Assembly: GCA_019787685.1 (NCBI GenBank)
Contig: JAHNUO010000025.1
Span: forward strand, 1 to 64,000
Reading direction: 5' to 3'
DNA from: Chiua virens
Lineage: Eukaryota; Basidiomycota; Agaricomycetes; Boletales; Boletaceae
Length of the DNA stretch: 64,000 nt
The translations under genes and the position numbers were made by a program. Shown one piece after another: positions 11,662 to 21,734 of this stretch (its first letter is position 1; each line of letters opens with the position of its first letter). The notes beneath the pieces were generated by a model that saw only the letters and a list, made by a program, of their open reading frames with translations, did no database searches and was not told the origin of the DNA.

Positions 11662-12740
11662 GATGCGGAAGGATTTCGCCGGCCTCAGTCCCCATCCCAC
11701 TTACATTCTACTCCCAACAAAGAAGTCCACCCCACCACCTTCCACGAACCCTTCACAGCTGCACCAAGTACCAGCCGGCCATTGTTGTGCAGCCAGCAAT
11801 ATCCATCACCACCCAAGCCAATTTCCCCACCACCTCTCAATGCTTCTGCGGCCTACATGACTCCCCAGATGCTCCTTTCCCACTGCACTCCCCATCCCAT
11901 GCATTGTCAGTACCCCCCCCAACATCTCCCAGTGTAGAGGACCACACCGCAAAGATTGTACTGGTATCAGCATTGTTGTCTCCTGGCCTCGCAAAAGCCG
12001 AACTCATCTCCATTGCACTGTGACATTCAAAAAGCAAGATGTTCACCTTTGTATCACCAGCCACCTGGTAATTCCATACACTTTAGCTAACATACTACTA
12101 GTGGTGATTTGGAATTTGTTCATAATACCCATGTTTTCTGCGAACCGAAATGCATGCCTTAACGGTGCTTGCTGCCCCCAGGTTGGACAAAATTTCCGCA
12201 ACCATCGCAGATCACGTGACTTAAATTCAGATGACAAAGCTTCTTCTGTGTTTACTTGGTACAGTTTGAAGTACATGTGTAATTTTAACAATTTTTACTA
12301 CTAGAGAAAGAATCAACAAAAGCTAAAGGCTGAAGCCAAAACACCAAGAGGGGGCCCACCCCTTGATGCGCTGGCCACAGGTTCGAAACTATACTATGTT
12401 AGGTATACTGACGAAACCATTCGTCACAGCTATCATTCCCAATTGATTAGGTCAAGTAAGCATCCGTACTTAGAAGCAAGCCGAGCCAAGACATTGGCTG
12501 AAGCCTATAGCTCGGAGCATGAAATTTAGAACGAATAAATGAACTGGAAAACATACCTGCAAGAGGGACACATGGCATATGTCCACCCAGGCTTGCAGAC
12601 ATAAAGGGCAAATGAAAAGACGCCGCACCCACATGACGCAACCGATCCCGACCACACCGCACACCATACTTGACAAGGATAAATGGGGACGTGAGGGAGT
12701 GCCAATGCACCCGCACACCACGAACCCCATGACAAAGTCG
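11662..12740. other. Between TET/JBP gene and minisatellite, no assigned gene
   Basis: A TAAGTGGG donor-like site just upstream of 11690 (minus strand) hints at another 5' exon of the TET/JBP gene, but no start could be fixed. The rest has no recognisable coding signal. This region should contain the promoter of the minus-strand gene pair. Confidence 0.4.
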
Positions 12741-12744
12741 CAAC

Positions 12745-13795
12745 CCTACACCCAACTTGCCACCGACGACGGGAGCGCTAGAGGGGTGCAAACGCACCCA
12801 CACAAGGCAAACCCTACGCCCAACTACCCACCAACGACGGGAACGTGAGAGGGGTGCAAATGCACCCACACACCGCAAACCCTACGCCCAAGTCGCCACC
12901 CACAATCCAAACCATGGCGACGACAACGAGAACGCGAGAGGGGTGCAAACGCACCCACACACCGCAAATTCCACGCCAAAGTCGCCACCCACAATCCAAA
13001 CCACGGCGACGACGACGAGAATGCGAGAGGGGCGCAAACGCACCCACACACCGCAAACCCTACGCCCAAGTCGCCACCCACGATCCAAACCACGACGACG
13101 ACGACGACGAGAACGCGAGAGGGGTGCAAACGCACTCACACACCGCAAACCCTACGCCCAAGTCGCCACCCACGATCCAAACCACGATGATGACGAGAAC
13201 ACGAGAGGGGTGCAAACGCACCCACACACCGCAAACCCTACGCCCAAGTCGCCACCCACGATCCAAACCACGACGACGACGACGAGAACACGAGAGGGGT
13301 GCAAACGCACCCACACACCGCAAACCCTACGCCCAAGTCGCCACCCACGATCCAAACCACGATGATGACGAGAACACGAGAGGGGTGCAAACGCACCCAC
13401 ACACCGCAAACCCTACGCCCAAGTCGCCACCCACGATCCAAACCACGACGACGACGACGAGAACACGAGAGGGGTGCAAACGCACCCACACACCGCAAAC
13501 CCTACGCCCAAGTCACCACCCACGATCCAAACCACGACGATGACGACGAGAACGCGAGAGGGGTGCAAACGCACCCACACACCGCAAACCCTACGCCCAA
13601 GTCGCCACCCACGATCCAAACCACGGCGGTGACGACGAGAACGCGAGAGGGGTGCAAACGCACCCACACACCGCAAACCCTATGCCCAAGTAGCCACCGA
13701 CGATCCCAGACGACGGAGACGACGGCAGGAACGCGAGAGGGGTGCAAACGCACCCACACACCGCGAGCCCTCATTCGCCCCGCCGCCCGCGAACC
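12745..13795. repeat. Internal minisatellite, 86-92 bp units
   Basis: About eleven units containing GGGTGCAAACGCACCC, a short hairpin, then CACACACCGCAAACCCTACGCCCAAG and a variable (ACG)n tract. Unit starts at 13051, 13143, 13229, 13318, 13404, 13493, 13582 and 13671 give spacings of 92, 86, 89, 86, 89, 89 and 89. The differences are whole ACG triplets, and the middle shows an 86+89 higher-order pair. Lies between the divergent halves of the element. Long frames on both strands here are artefacts of the stop-free unit. Confidence 0.9.
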
Positions 13796-13988
13796 CAGAC
13801 GAAATGTAAATGGTGAGATTAGTAGATAGCTTTGAATAATAAAGGAAACACGCACCAGGCTGCCAGTGAGCTCGAATCTCAACACTGATCGGATCTCGTC
13901 ACGGTAGACCAGGGACCACGACGGTTCTGTAAGATAAAGATCAGCGCAATGATGGAAAACGTTGATGACATACCTAACACGATTCAAG

Positions 13989-14033
13989 TACTTTTACATT
14001 GTTCAGGCTGCAGTCCTGAACAATGTAAAAGTA
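13989..14033. repeat. 19-bp perfect inverted repeat with 7-nt loop
   Basis: TACTTTTACATTGTTCAGG pairs perfectly with 14015-14033 across the loop CTGCAGT. It lies about 290 bp upstream of the first cargo-gene ATG and within the bidirectional spacer, so it could be a regulatory hairpin or a small foldback insertion. Confidence 0.85.
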
Positions 14034-14322
14034 GCATGAGAACAGGTGGTGACTTCCGTGGAATAATAAAAGAGTGAGAGGCGAAGCCGGAAGACAATGG
14101 GGGGGGACAATGTGGGATGTGAGTAGCGTGTGGCATTATCAACACTTTTTATTTGGCTTTGTTATTTGTCCTCTTTGCGGATATGCACGTGATTGGAACG
14201 CAGATCGCGAGTCGCGACCAACGGTCACGTGCAACAGTAAACCATTCGCATTCGTTTGCTTTTTCAATCCTCAAACCCGCTCCGTTACGACTGCTCGTTC
14301 CCACGCACCCCGCATCCTGCCA

Positions 14323-15857
14323 ATGGCTCCTAAGTCTTCATCTAACCTGCCCCGGACTCGTCAAACGGCCAAGAAATCGACGGGAGGTTTGGCAAAGCGA
14401 AAGCAACTCGCCCTGGCTGCTGAGGAGACTGTCGGGAACGTTGGGAAACGCTTGCGCTTTGACGAGACGGGGATAGCTCAGGTGCGTGACTAATTCATCC
14501 TGCTCAGGCTATATCGATCTCATTCAGACTGGATTGCAGTATTGCAGTCTTTGTCAGGATGGTGGCAGGCTCTTCCCTTGCCACCAGTGCCCGCGTGTCG
14601 TCTGCGACCGTTGTATCGAGATACCGAATGGGTACGACGTGGCCATGTCTGCCGACGACGTCAAGTTCACTTGCGTCTCCTGCCACTGGCTCCACGAGCA
14701 GCGCACAAAATCACGCGCTCCCTACTGGGTGCGTCCCTTTTTTACCTTATCATTGTGTGATTATTTACTGAGGGAGCTGCAGGGTTTTACTCGAGACGGA
14801 CAACCCCTGCTACCTTCTTTTTTGAAGGTGGTAGGGTCGTTTGAGCTCGGGACGGCCTCCCTCCTACAGAGTCCTCGTACTTTGTACATCACGCTTCACC
14901 TCGCTATGCTTAATGTCAGTACGGTCAGTCAACTGATTGAGCTCGCCTTGAGGGAGTACTTCCCTCATGGGGGGCTTGATTGCCTCGTGCTCCCGTTCGA
15001 TGTGGGAGCTGATACTGCCTTGGAGCGGTGGCCGGCCCAGGTGGCCCAGCATCTCGAGTCCCTCACTCCCAGCTACGAGCGAACAGTCGTTCTGGTGGTT
15101 AACCACACCGACGCGGACACGGGCGACTTTTTTCTCGGGACGGATGAAAACGGAATCAAGCAAGCGGCTGAAGTCGATCAGGTGTGTTCTTTTATTTCAA
15201 CCAATACTTTGCTAACTGCGTCCGATAGTTCGCGAAGTATGTTCTAGGTCCCTTTGCGAATTACCTCAAGGGATCTACAGTCTATTTCGTGTCGTGTGGG
15301 TCTGTGGTCAACAAACCCAAGTCCTTCCAGAAGCTATGTGTTGCTGTTCAATCGTAAGTGTTTTTTTTTTTTGTGTCTCTTCACAAATTCCAACTTGTAT
15401 TAGATTTGATGTTTGCCATGCGCTGGCATTTGATGCCCCTCACTTACAGGCCCTTACAACTGCTGAACTGTTGATGCGGCTCACTCGGGGCATTGTGGTT
15501 CACGGGTATGACTTTGTCAAGTGCCTGGAGGAGAACTTGCAGGAAGTGAGTGAGCTGGGTCGCCATTCTGCGGTGTTACACTTTCATCAAGGTACTGTGA
15601 CACGTTATACCTGGGCTCACAAAAACATCCAGCCATGGGGACAGCGAAACCCTGTGCAGTGCCCCCAGTGTGGGGTATTTCAGAAGTGGGAAGGTGTGTG
15701 TCTGTCTGGCCGCGATTACTCCTTTGAATGCAACAATGAGTTGTGTGGAAATGAAGATGTGGAAAGGTATGGTTTTGTAGTTAAGCGTCCTGAATGTACT
15801 ATACTTCACAACAAGCGACAGACTCCTTGGGCTTGGCTCAAGGTTGTTGTCGTTTAG
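14323..15857 (+). CDS. KDZ cargo protein with PHD-like and zinc-ribbon ends, function unknown
   Basis: Predicted 445 aa from exons 14323-14481, 14528-14728, 14783-15181, 15229-15353 and 15404-15857; phases join (1,338 nt). After a basic leader (~55 residues) comes an eight-ligand zinc-finger-like cluster: YCSLC, PCHQC, VCDRC, FTCVSCHWLH. The centre has strand-like hydrophobic runs with VVLVVNHTDADTG and, ~60 residues on, YFVSCGS. That H...C spacing recalls caspase-fold proteases, but this is weak. The C-terminal third has CPQCG ... FECNNELCG, a zinc ribbon. Exon 2 could also begin at 14540. It faces away from the TET/JBP gene and precedes another cargo gene in the same direction. I do not recognise a named family; a chromatin-associated role is only inference from the fingers and neighbours. 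Confidence 0.72.
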
Positions 15858-16003
15858 CTTACATATTAGTACTTCAATTTCATTGGGTTGGCAATTGCTG
15901 AATTTGTTTGGTTTGATTGAGTTTGTCAAATGAAGTTCTAAAAATGTACAGTGATGAAATGTATGTTACATTAACACCACAGGCAAGAGCAACTATGCTC
16001 TAT

Positions 16004-16150
16004 GAACATATTGGGAACATACTGTTCATTGCCATGGCAATGAACAGTATGTTCCCAATATGTTCTCTTGCCATGGCAATGAACAGTATGTTCCCAATAC
16101 TGCCCTGTTGCCATGGCAATGAACAGTATGTTCCCAATATGTTCTCTATA
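16004..16150. repeat. 62-bp perfect palindrome followed by two partial copies
   Basis: 16004-16065 is perfectly self-complementary over 62 bases, with centre TTGCCATGGCAA and arms ending GAACATATTGGGAACATACTGTTCA. Half-units beginning with the same centre repeat at about 16069 and 16110, each running to CAGTATGTTCCCAATA. It sits between, or in an intron joining, the two plus-strand cargo genes. It may be a tiny foldback element or a binding site. Confidence 0.95.
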
Positions 16151-16368
16151 CCTACCGAGGTGTGCCCGAGGTGTGACTGATTGGGTCACTATCACATAAT
16201 CACCCAAAGTGGAGTTGATCTTCAGATCTGATGGTTCGTTGATTCGTTTCGCACAATTTCCTCTCATTTTCACCTTGTTGACTTTATACCTGCAATCCAT
16301 TGTGCACAATGTCAGCCTGGAATGTCATTTTTTTTCCTATTCTTCTTCAGTACATTGACCCCTACATT

Positions 16369-18708
16369 ATGGCTCGGGGGGATGTAGCTGCTCAGAATGA
16401 GATCCTGAAGACTTGCAGGGATGAGATCGTAAACTCTCCCTTGCACAAGCAGCAAGCCATTGAACTCCCGTCCCCTTTGAAACGGGTAACTACTTGTGTT
16501 TGACCTCTCATATTCTAGTACTAATTTATTCTAATATTCTAAGGCAATCCAGTCAGAATTTCGCCACCACTTGGACAATGACGATGGGCCTGAGGATGCA
16601 GAACCTCTGTCAGCTGAGGACCGGGAAGCAGCTTGCAGGCCTGTTGACGCTGGAGACTATTGGACCAGATGGGATGTGTTCCGGACAGCCCAACGCCTGT
16701 TTGCAAATGAGGTGGCGAAGGTTGACAGCGAGGCCAGGGACAAGACCAACAAGAAGAGTCTGGGAAATCGCACTGTTGCCGTGAGGAAGTGGTTCAATGA
16801 GCTTCCGCAAAGCAAGCTGCAAGAGGCTGAGAAGGTGGCGGAGAAATGGAATGCAAAAGGTTGTCAGAATGACGAAAAGATGAGAATGTAGGTGGTCTTT
16901 CAAGCTTCTTTCTCTTCAACAGATCTGAGTTCATGATCTCCCACTTTTTGTTTTCTTAGCTACCGCAAGAAAAATCTGAAAAATCGCACTGCTGAGTTCA
17001 TTGATGCTATACGGCGGAGTATGGGGGTTCATGCTGTAGTCCTGATGGGCTATGAGGTTCCGGAAGGGATCAGGACCACATTGTAAGTACTTCTTTCCCC
17101 TTAAGAATCATACTTATGTTATTTCAGCATCGAAGCTGATGCCCGTGTTGGAAATGAAAAATGCTTCACTCTTTCATCCAGTAGCCGTAAGACTTGGGCT
17201 CGGCAAGGGGCGGATCACCTGGCTGAATACATGGAAACAAAAGGTTGGTGTTTATCAGACCATTCAAGCTAGATGAATTATATCTTTATTTGCCTTAACA
17301 ACAGAGACAGAAGGCGAGGAGAAGACTTCATCTGATGATGATGATGAGACTGCGCCTGAGATTGAAGTGGATATTTCAGGTCATCCCATCTTTCCTCAAG
17401 AAAACTTTGTCCGTATCAAAACGCGTCAAGACATTATCCGTGAAATCTTCCGAAAGGCTTATGGTGGGTCCTGGTATATTTTTCAATTGATGTTTACGCT
17501 ACTACTTTGTTTTAGTACGTGTTGCAAAGAAAGAGAAAGTTCATGTTCCCTGGCTTGCTTTGTCCAAGACGCCAGAGGAGTACCTTCACTCTGATTCTCT
17601 GCCCGATGGATGGGTGGTTGTTGACCCCTCAAAATTGACCAAGAGTTCAATTGACGAGCTCTGGCATTTCGGGGAGTCCCGTGCAAAGTTACGGCTCCCA
17701 ATTGTCCGCTTCATCAAGGCCAGGCGGGAGGACATGAGCTTGGCAGCCCTTCGTCAGGAACAACATCCTGGGCCTCTCCTACGCAAGAGGAAGGCTTACA
17801 GGGAAATAGATTCTGACAATGAGTCTGATGTTGGGACTGGTGAAGGTGAGGTTGCTGACAACAATCAGGGAGATAGTGCCAACAAGGAGGACGCTCCTGA
17901 GAAGGATCATGCCGTTGATATGGAAGATCATACTAGTACTGGCAAGGGCAAAGGTTCTTCATCATCCAAGTCCATCAAACCCCCCTCATCCAAACGGCCT
18001 CGTCTCCTTGATCTTTCCTCTACTGCTGAAAATGAAAGCCCGGCAATCAATCAACATGATAGGGGCCATTTCTTGAGATCTCTCTCCCTGTCCTCTCCCT
18101 TTCAAACCCTTCTAGACAAATTGTACACTTTACCCCGTGTTGTGAGTGCTTTTTTTGGTCTTGTAGATCCTTCTGTGTTGAAGATACATGTCAAGACATC
18201 TACAGACCCTTTGTCTTCTGGACCATCATCCAAGGTCAGTTTGCCCTCCTGGGCTTCTTGGCGATGGACCAAAAAATACCTCCCTGTCGAGCTTCACATC
18301 AATCAGGAAGAGTTTCAGCACACACTCCATTCTTTGCGCACCTGTAAGTTTTCTGATGGGAACAAAGGTACACCTGTTGTTCTGGGTTTGGGACTCCTAC
18401 TACGTGAGTGTTGGAGGGCCATGGAGACTGAACCAGATGATGAAAACGCCCCCAAAATGCTTCGAGATTCCTTGCTAGGAGTAAAGAGCTGTGAGGACGT
18501 CTTGGCAGTGGTAAAGGAAATCCAGGTGAGGCTCGATGCAGAGTCAAAGGGAACAAATGCTAGGGATGGTCAAGAACAGACACTGAATGCAGAGACTGAA
18601 AAGGAGAGGGGAAAGGAAGGTACAGTTGAGAAAGGTACGAACAATACCAGGGCTGGCAAGCGGGCCACCAAGCCAAGCAAAAGACTTCTTGGTTCTGATT
18701 ATGCTTAG
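16369..18708 (+). CDS. KDZ cargo protein with HMG-box-like segment, function unknown
   Basis: Predicted 683 aa from exons 16369-16485, 16544-16887, 16960-17082, 17128-17243, 17305-17463 and 17516-18708; all phases agree. Residues ~90-150 (RTVAVRKWFNELPQSKLQEA, then EKWNAKG and RKKNLKNR) resemble an HMG-box-like helix set that I associate with hypothetical proteins of mushroom genomes. A conserved-looking VVLMGYEVPEG segment follows. The C-terminal half is low-complexity and acidic or lysine-rich, with a folded-looking part at WASWRWTKKYLPVELHINQE and GLGLLLRECWRAME. A strong pyrimidine tract and CAG at 16350 suggest the true first exon starts upstream, possibly even fused to the preceding gene. 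It is intact, so it probably contributes to the element's fitness, but its function is unknown. Confidence 0.75.
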
Positions 18709-18829
18709 AATTACTATTGTGTTGTATTCCCACAGGCAAATGTAATGGACTGAATGCATTCTTAAATGTACTTTGTAAAGTGGTTACCAATTGTCCTCTC
18801 AGGCTGTGCCAATTTTACTTGCTCCTGCA

Positions 18830-20095
18830 CAGGTACTGGCCAACCTCTGTCTGGCCACCTTGCACACAACAGGGTTGGCCAGCACCACCACTCGCAACAT
18901 CACCCATTATGTGTGCACTGGTACCGGCCAGCCCCACACACAACTGCGACAGGGCCACTAAGTACTGCTGGCAGTCACAGATAAAGGGGAGCTGGCCGGT
19001 ACCACTGCCACAGATATCTAGTTGGGCACTGTTGTGCTGGTACCGGCTGGCCCCCTTACACACAAGAGGGTCGGCCGGTACCAGCACAGCATCACCTATT
19101 ATGTGAGCACTGGTGCCGGCCGACTCCCTCACATGCTGACACAAGAGGGTCGGCCGGTACCAGCACAGCATCACCTATTATGTGAGCACTGGTGCCGGCC
19201 GACTCCCTCACATGCTGACACAAGAGGGTCGGCCAGTACCAGCACAGCATCACCTATTATGTGAGCACTGGTGCCGGCCGACTCCCTCACATGCTGACAC
19301 AAGAGGGTTGGCCGGTACCAACACAGCATCACCTATTATGTGAGCACTGGTACTGGCCGACTCCCTCACATGCTGACACAAGAGGGTCAGCCAGTACCAT
19401 TGGCAGTCACAGATGAAAGGGGCCAGCTGGTACCACCTCCACATGACATATCTAGTTTGGCACTAGTACTACCGGCTGGCCCCATCACTGACACACACAA
19501 GAGGGTCAGCTGGTACCATGCACACATGACCCAGTAGTGCATGTGCAACTGGTACTGGCTGACCCTCTCACGCATGAGGAGAACAGCCAGTATCACTCCC
19601 ACATTATCTGGCTGGGAACTGGAACTGGCCGGCCCTCACACATGAGAGGGTCAGCCAGTACTACTTCACAGACAAAGTGGACCAGCTGGTACCACTCCCA
19701 CATGAGCTATCTGATTGGATGCTGGGGGTACTGGCCGGCCCCCTGTTCTTGAGAGGGCCGGCCAGTACCCTGTACACATGATTCAGTAGATGTGCACTGG
19801 TACCGGCCAGCCCTTTCTTACACAAGAGGATCAGCTGGTACCACACACATGACCCATCTGGCTAGGCACTGGTACCAGCCAGCCCTTTCTCACATGGTCA
19901 GCCAGTACCACTGGCAGTCACAGGCAAAGAGGGACGGCCGGTACTACTCACATGTGAGCTATTAGTTGGGCACTGGTACCAGCTGGCCCCTCACAGAGAA
20001 GAGGATGGGCTGGTACTACTCATGCATGACCCATTAGATCAGCATTGGTACTGGCTGGCCTACAGTGAGGGGCGGCCGGTACCAATCACTGATTT
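18830..20095. repeat. Right subterminal array rich in GGTACC palindromes
   Basis: Irregular repeats of ~79 bp (clearest at 19060-19390) built on GGCCGGTACCAG, TGTGAGCACTGGTGCCGGCC and ACACAAGAGGGTCGGCC. The GGTAC(C/T)(G/A)GCC motif is the same one that dominates the left end, although the spacer sequence differs. Shared motif with unshared spacers supports a protein-binding function at both ends. Confidence 0.85.
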
Positions 20096-20133
20096 CCGGC
20101 CGGAATGCCGCGGGTACCACTTTGACGAGGAAA

Positions 20134-20184
20134 TGTACATGCCGGGGGAACCACTTTTGCGAGAGTGATTGACTGAAGTATGTG
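20134..20184 (-). repeat. Right terminal inverted repeat of KDZ element
   Basis: Read on the minus strand from 20184, it gives CACATACTTCAGTCA..., matching the left end in TTCAGTCA, TCGCA, TGGT, CCCG and CATGTACA. Confidence 0.8.
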
Positions 20185-20192
20185 GGATCTCC
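20185..20192. repeat. 8-bp target-site duplication, right copy (GGATCTCC)
   Basis: Second copy of the duplication that flanks the KDZ element. Confidence 0.9.
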
Positions 20193-20560
20193 CCCTTGTA
20201 GACGGTGTGGTCGTCTATACTGCCCATTGCAAGTTTCATCTCGTTGATTTTCCTCCCATCTTTTCTCATCACTGCAGCTCCCCCTATTCCTCCTTCCGTG
20301 CTGGATCCATCTGAGTACAGACAGACGTCGTGGGTGGCTTCTGCTTCGATGTCCTGAATGAGAGCGATGTCTTTATCTTCTTTGACGCGTAGATTGATGT
20401 CGGGGGACCATTTTGTGTTGTGTCGCACTGGTAGAATTACCTTGAAGCGTCTGGGGTCGTAGTCGAAGGTGTTGGTGAGCCTGTGCAGCGGGGATTTGTG
20501 TCGTTTTCGGTGGCGCATAGTGCTTATAGCACCTCAGGCACTACTTCTCGGAAGCAATAG
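20185..20560 (-). mobile_element. LINE fragment, N-terminal RNase H part
   Basis: On the minus strand this encodes the start of the RNase H domain: DVCLYSDGSSTEGGIGGAAV, with the first catalytic D, then HTVYKGEI, where the second acidic residue falls. The coding stops at the transposon edge (20185) and continues at 2825. Upstream of ~20560 the frame decays, so this is about where the LINE was 5'-truncated. I looked for a LINE target duplication between its ends and found no clear one. Confidence 0.88.
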
Positions 20561-20867
20561 TGGCCTTTGAGGGGGGGTATTTTGTCGAGCTGTAATTGAC
20601 CCGAGAGGTTCCTCCAACCTCACGGCATCTTCCGCGGGGGACTGAAATTATAATTGGGTACCCGAAACTAAATCAAACCGCGCTTTGCTACGTTGTATAC
20701 CTCCTGTGGCGCAGTCCATGCGCGGTCCATGCATATTCACGACGGTCTCCCTCCTCCAACCAGCTGTCACCTTAGACTGCTCGGGTCGCTCCCCGACGTG
20801 CCAGCCCTCAAGGCCTCATCTTCCCACCCCGATGCACGTGGTCCCGACACACCCGCCCTCATCCCGC

Positions 20868-20934
20868 CCTCGCCCTCATCCCGCCCTCGCCCTCGCCCTC
20901 GCCCTCGCCCTCGCCCTCGCCCCCGCCCTCGCTT
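20868..20934. repeat. CCCTCG hexamer microsatellite
   Basis: About ten tandem GCCCTC units with small changes. Open frames through it on both strands (Arg/Pro- or Gly/Arg-rich) are composition artefacts. Confidence 0.9.
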
Positions 20935-20979
20935 TCCCCTTCCCTCACCTTTTCCTCTCGTTCCACCCAACGATGACAA

Positions 20980-21560
20980 CCACGTGACAACCACGTACTG
21001 GCGGTTGTCACGTTTGTCGTCGCGTTGTGTTTTGCTGTATCGGGTCGCCCTTCCCTCACCTCGCCACCCAAATTGTTCGATCCGCACGGTCCCGACGTTC
21101 TCGCCATCATCCCGCCCCCGCCTTCCTTCAAGTTGCTCTCGCATTGCCATCCCCTCCCTAACCTTTTCGTCACGTCCTGCTCGACAATGACGACGACGCG
21201 ATAACTGCAATAGTGCAGTTGTCACGTCGTCGTTGTCGTCGTTCTTGCATCGCATCGGCATTTCGCCCTCGCTCTCCTTGCCCCAATGACGATGACAGCA
21301 TGACAACTGCACAATTGTGGTCATCACGTCCTTGTCGTCGTCGTTGTCGTGTGCATCTGCAGCGGGCTCGAGGGTGTCCTGCGCAAGTCGTCAGTCGTCG
21401 TAACATCATGTCGTCGTCGTGTTGCTCTTCCCTCACCCTCACCCTCACCTCGTCCCACCCGACGGCGACAACACAACATCGCTGTTGTTGCTATCGTGTT
21501 GTCGTCGTCGTGTTGTCATCGTCACGTCATCATGCATCACTACCCTCTTCAGTTGATTAG
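20980..21560. repeat. Palindromic GTCGTC/GACGAC minisatellite family, locus 1
   Basis: Repeating pattern of a hairpin (GACGACGCGATAACTGCA ... TGCAGTTGTCACGTCGTCG) followed by a purine or pyrimidine tract (CCTCACC, GGTGAGGG). The same pattern, with GTT/AAC instead of GTC/GAC, recurs at 23590-24330, 53780-54121 and 61005-61500. Confidence 0.7.
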
Positions 21561-21734
21561 GATGACGATGCCGACGCCGACACAATCATGAGAGCATGGC
21601 CGTTGTGTTGTCGTTGTCGCCGCCGCCTCCTGGGCCCCATCTTGCTTCTCATTGCACCATACACTTGTATATACATGTTCTCTGTACATAGGCCCAAGTC
21701 ATCATTGTCATTCATGTGGATGAGCCCTGCGTAT

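Larger units (their letters stand above)
2826..20184. mobile_element. Complete KDZ DNA transposon, 17,359 bp, with TET/JBP and cargo genes
   Basis: Bounded by 8-bp duplications (GGATCTCC) and by imperfect ~50-bp inverted repeats. It holds, from left to right: a ~3-kb subterminal array of 75-bp units, the KDZ transposase (minus), a TET/JBP dioxygenase (minus), a minisatellite, a zinc-binding cargo gene (plus), an HMG-like cargo gene (plus) and a ~1.25-kb right subterminal array. KDZ elements are a eukaryotic cut-and-paste class whose expansion with TET/JBP genes in mushrooms is known. It sits in a LINE whose coding frame is restored by removing the element plus one duplication copy. The intact 11-exon transposase suggests it may be autonomous, although the inverted repeats have diverged. 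Precise ends are inferred from the interrupted LINE frame. Confidence 0.93.

Noticed and set aside
12757..13829. Long Arg/Thr/Pro-rich frames on both strands
   Set aside because: Produced by the minisatellite, whose unit lengths differ by triplets and so keep several frames open.
1700..20640. Target-site duplication for the LINE itself
   Set aside because: Sequences left of the poly(T) and beyond ~20560 show only short partial matches, none convincing.
20685..21448. Low-complexity frames (Arg-Pro and Gly-Arg-Glu rich)
   Set aside because: Composition artefacts of CCCTCG and GTCGTC repeats; no conserved segment.
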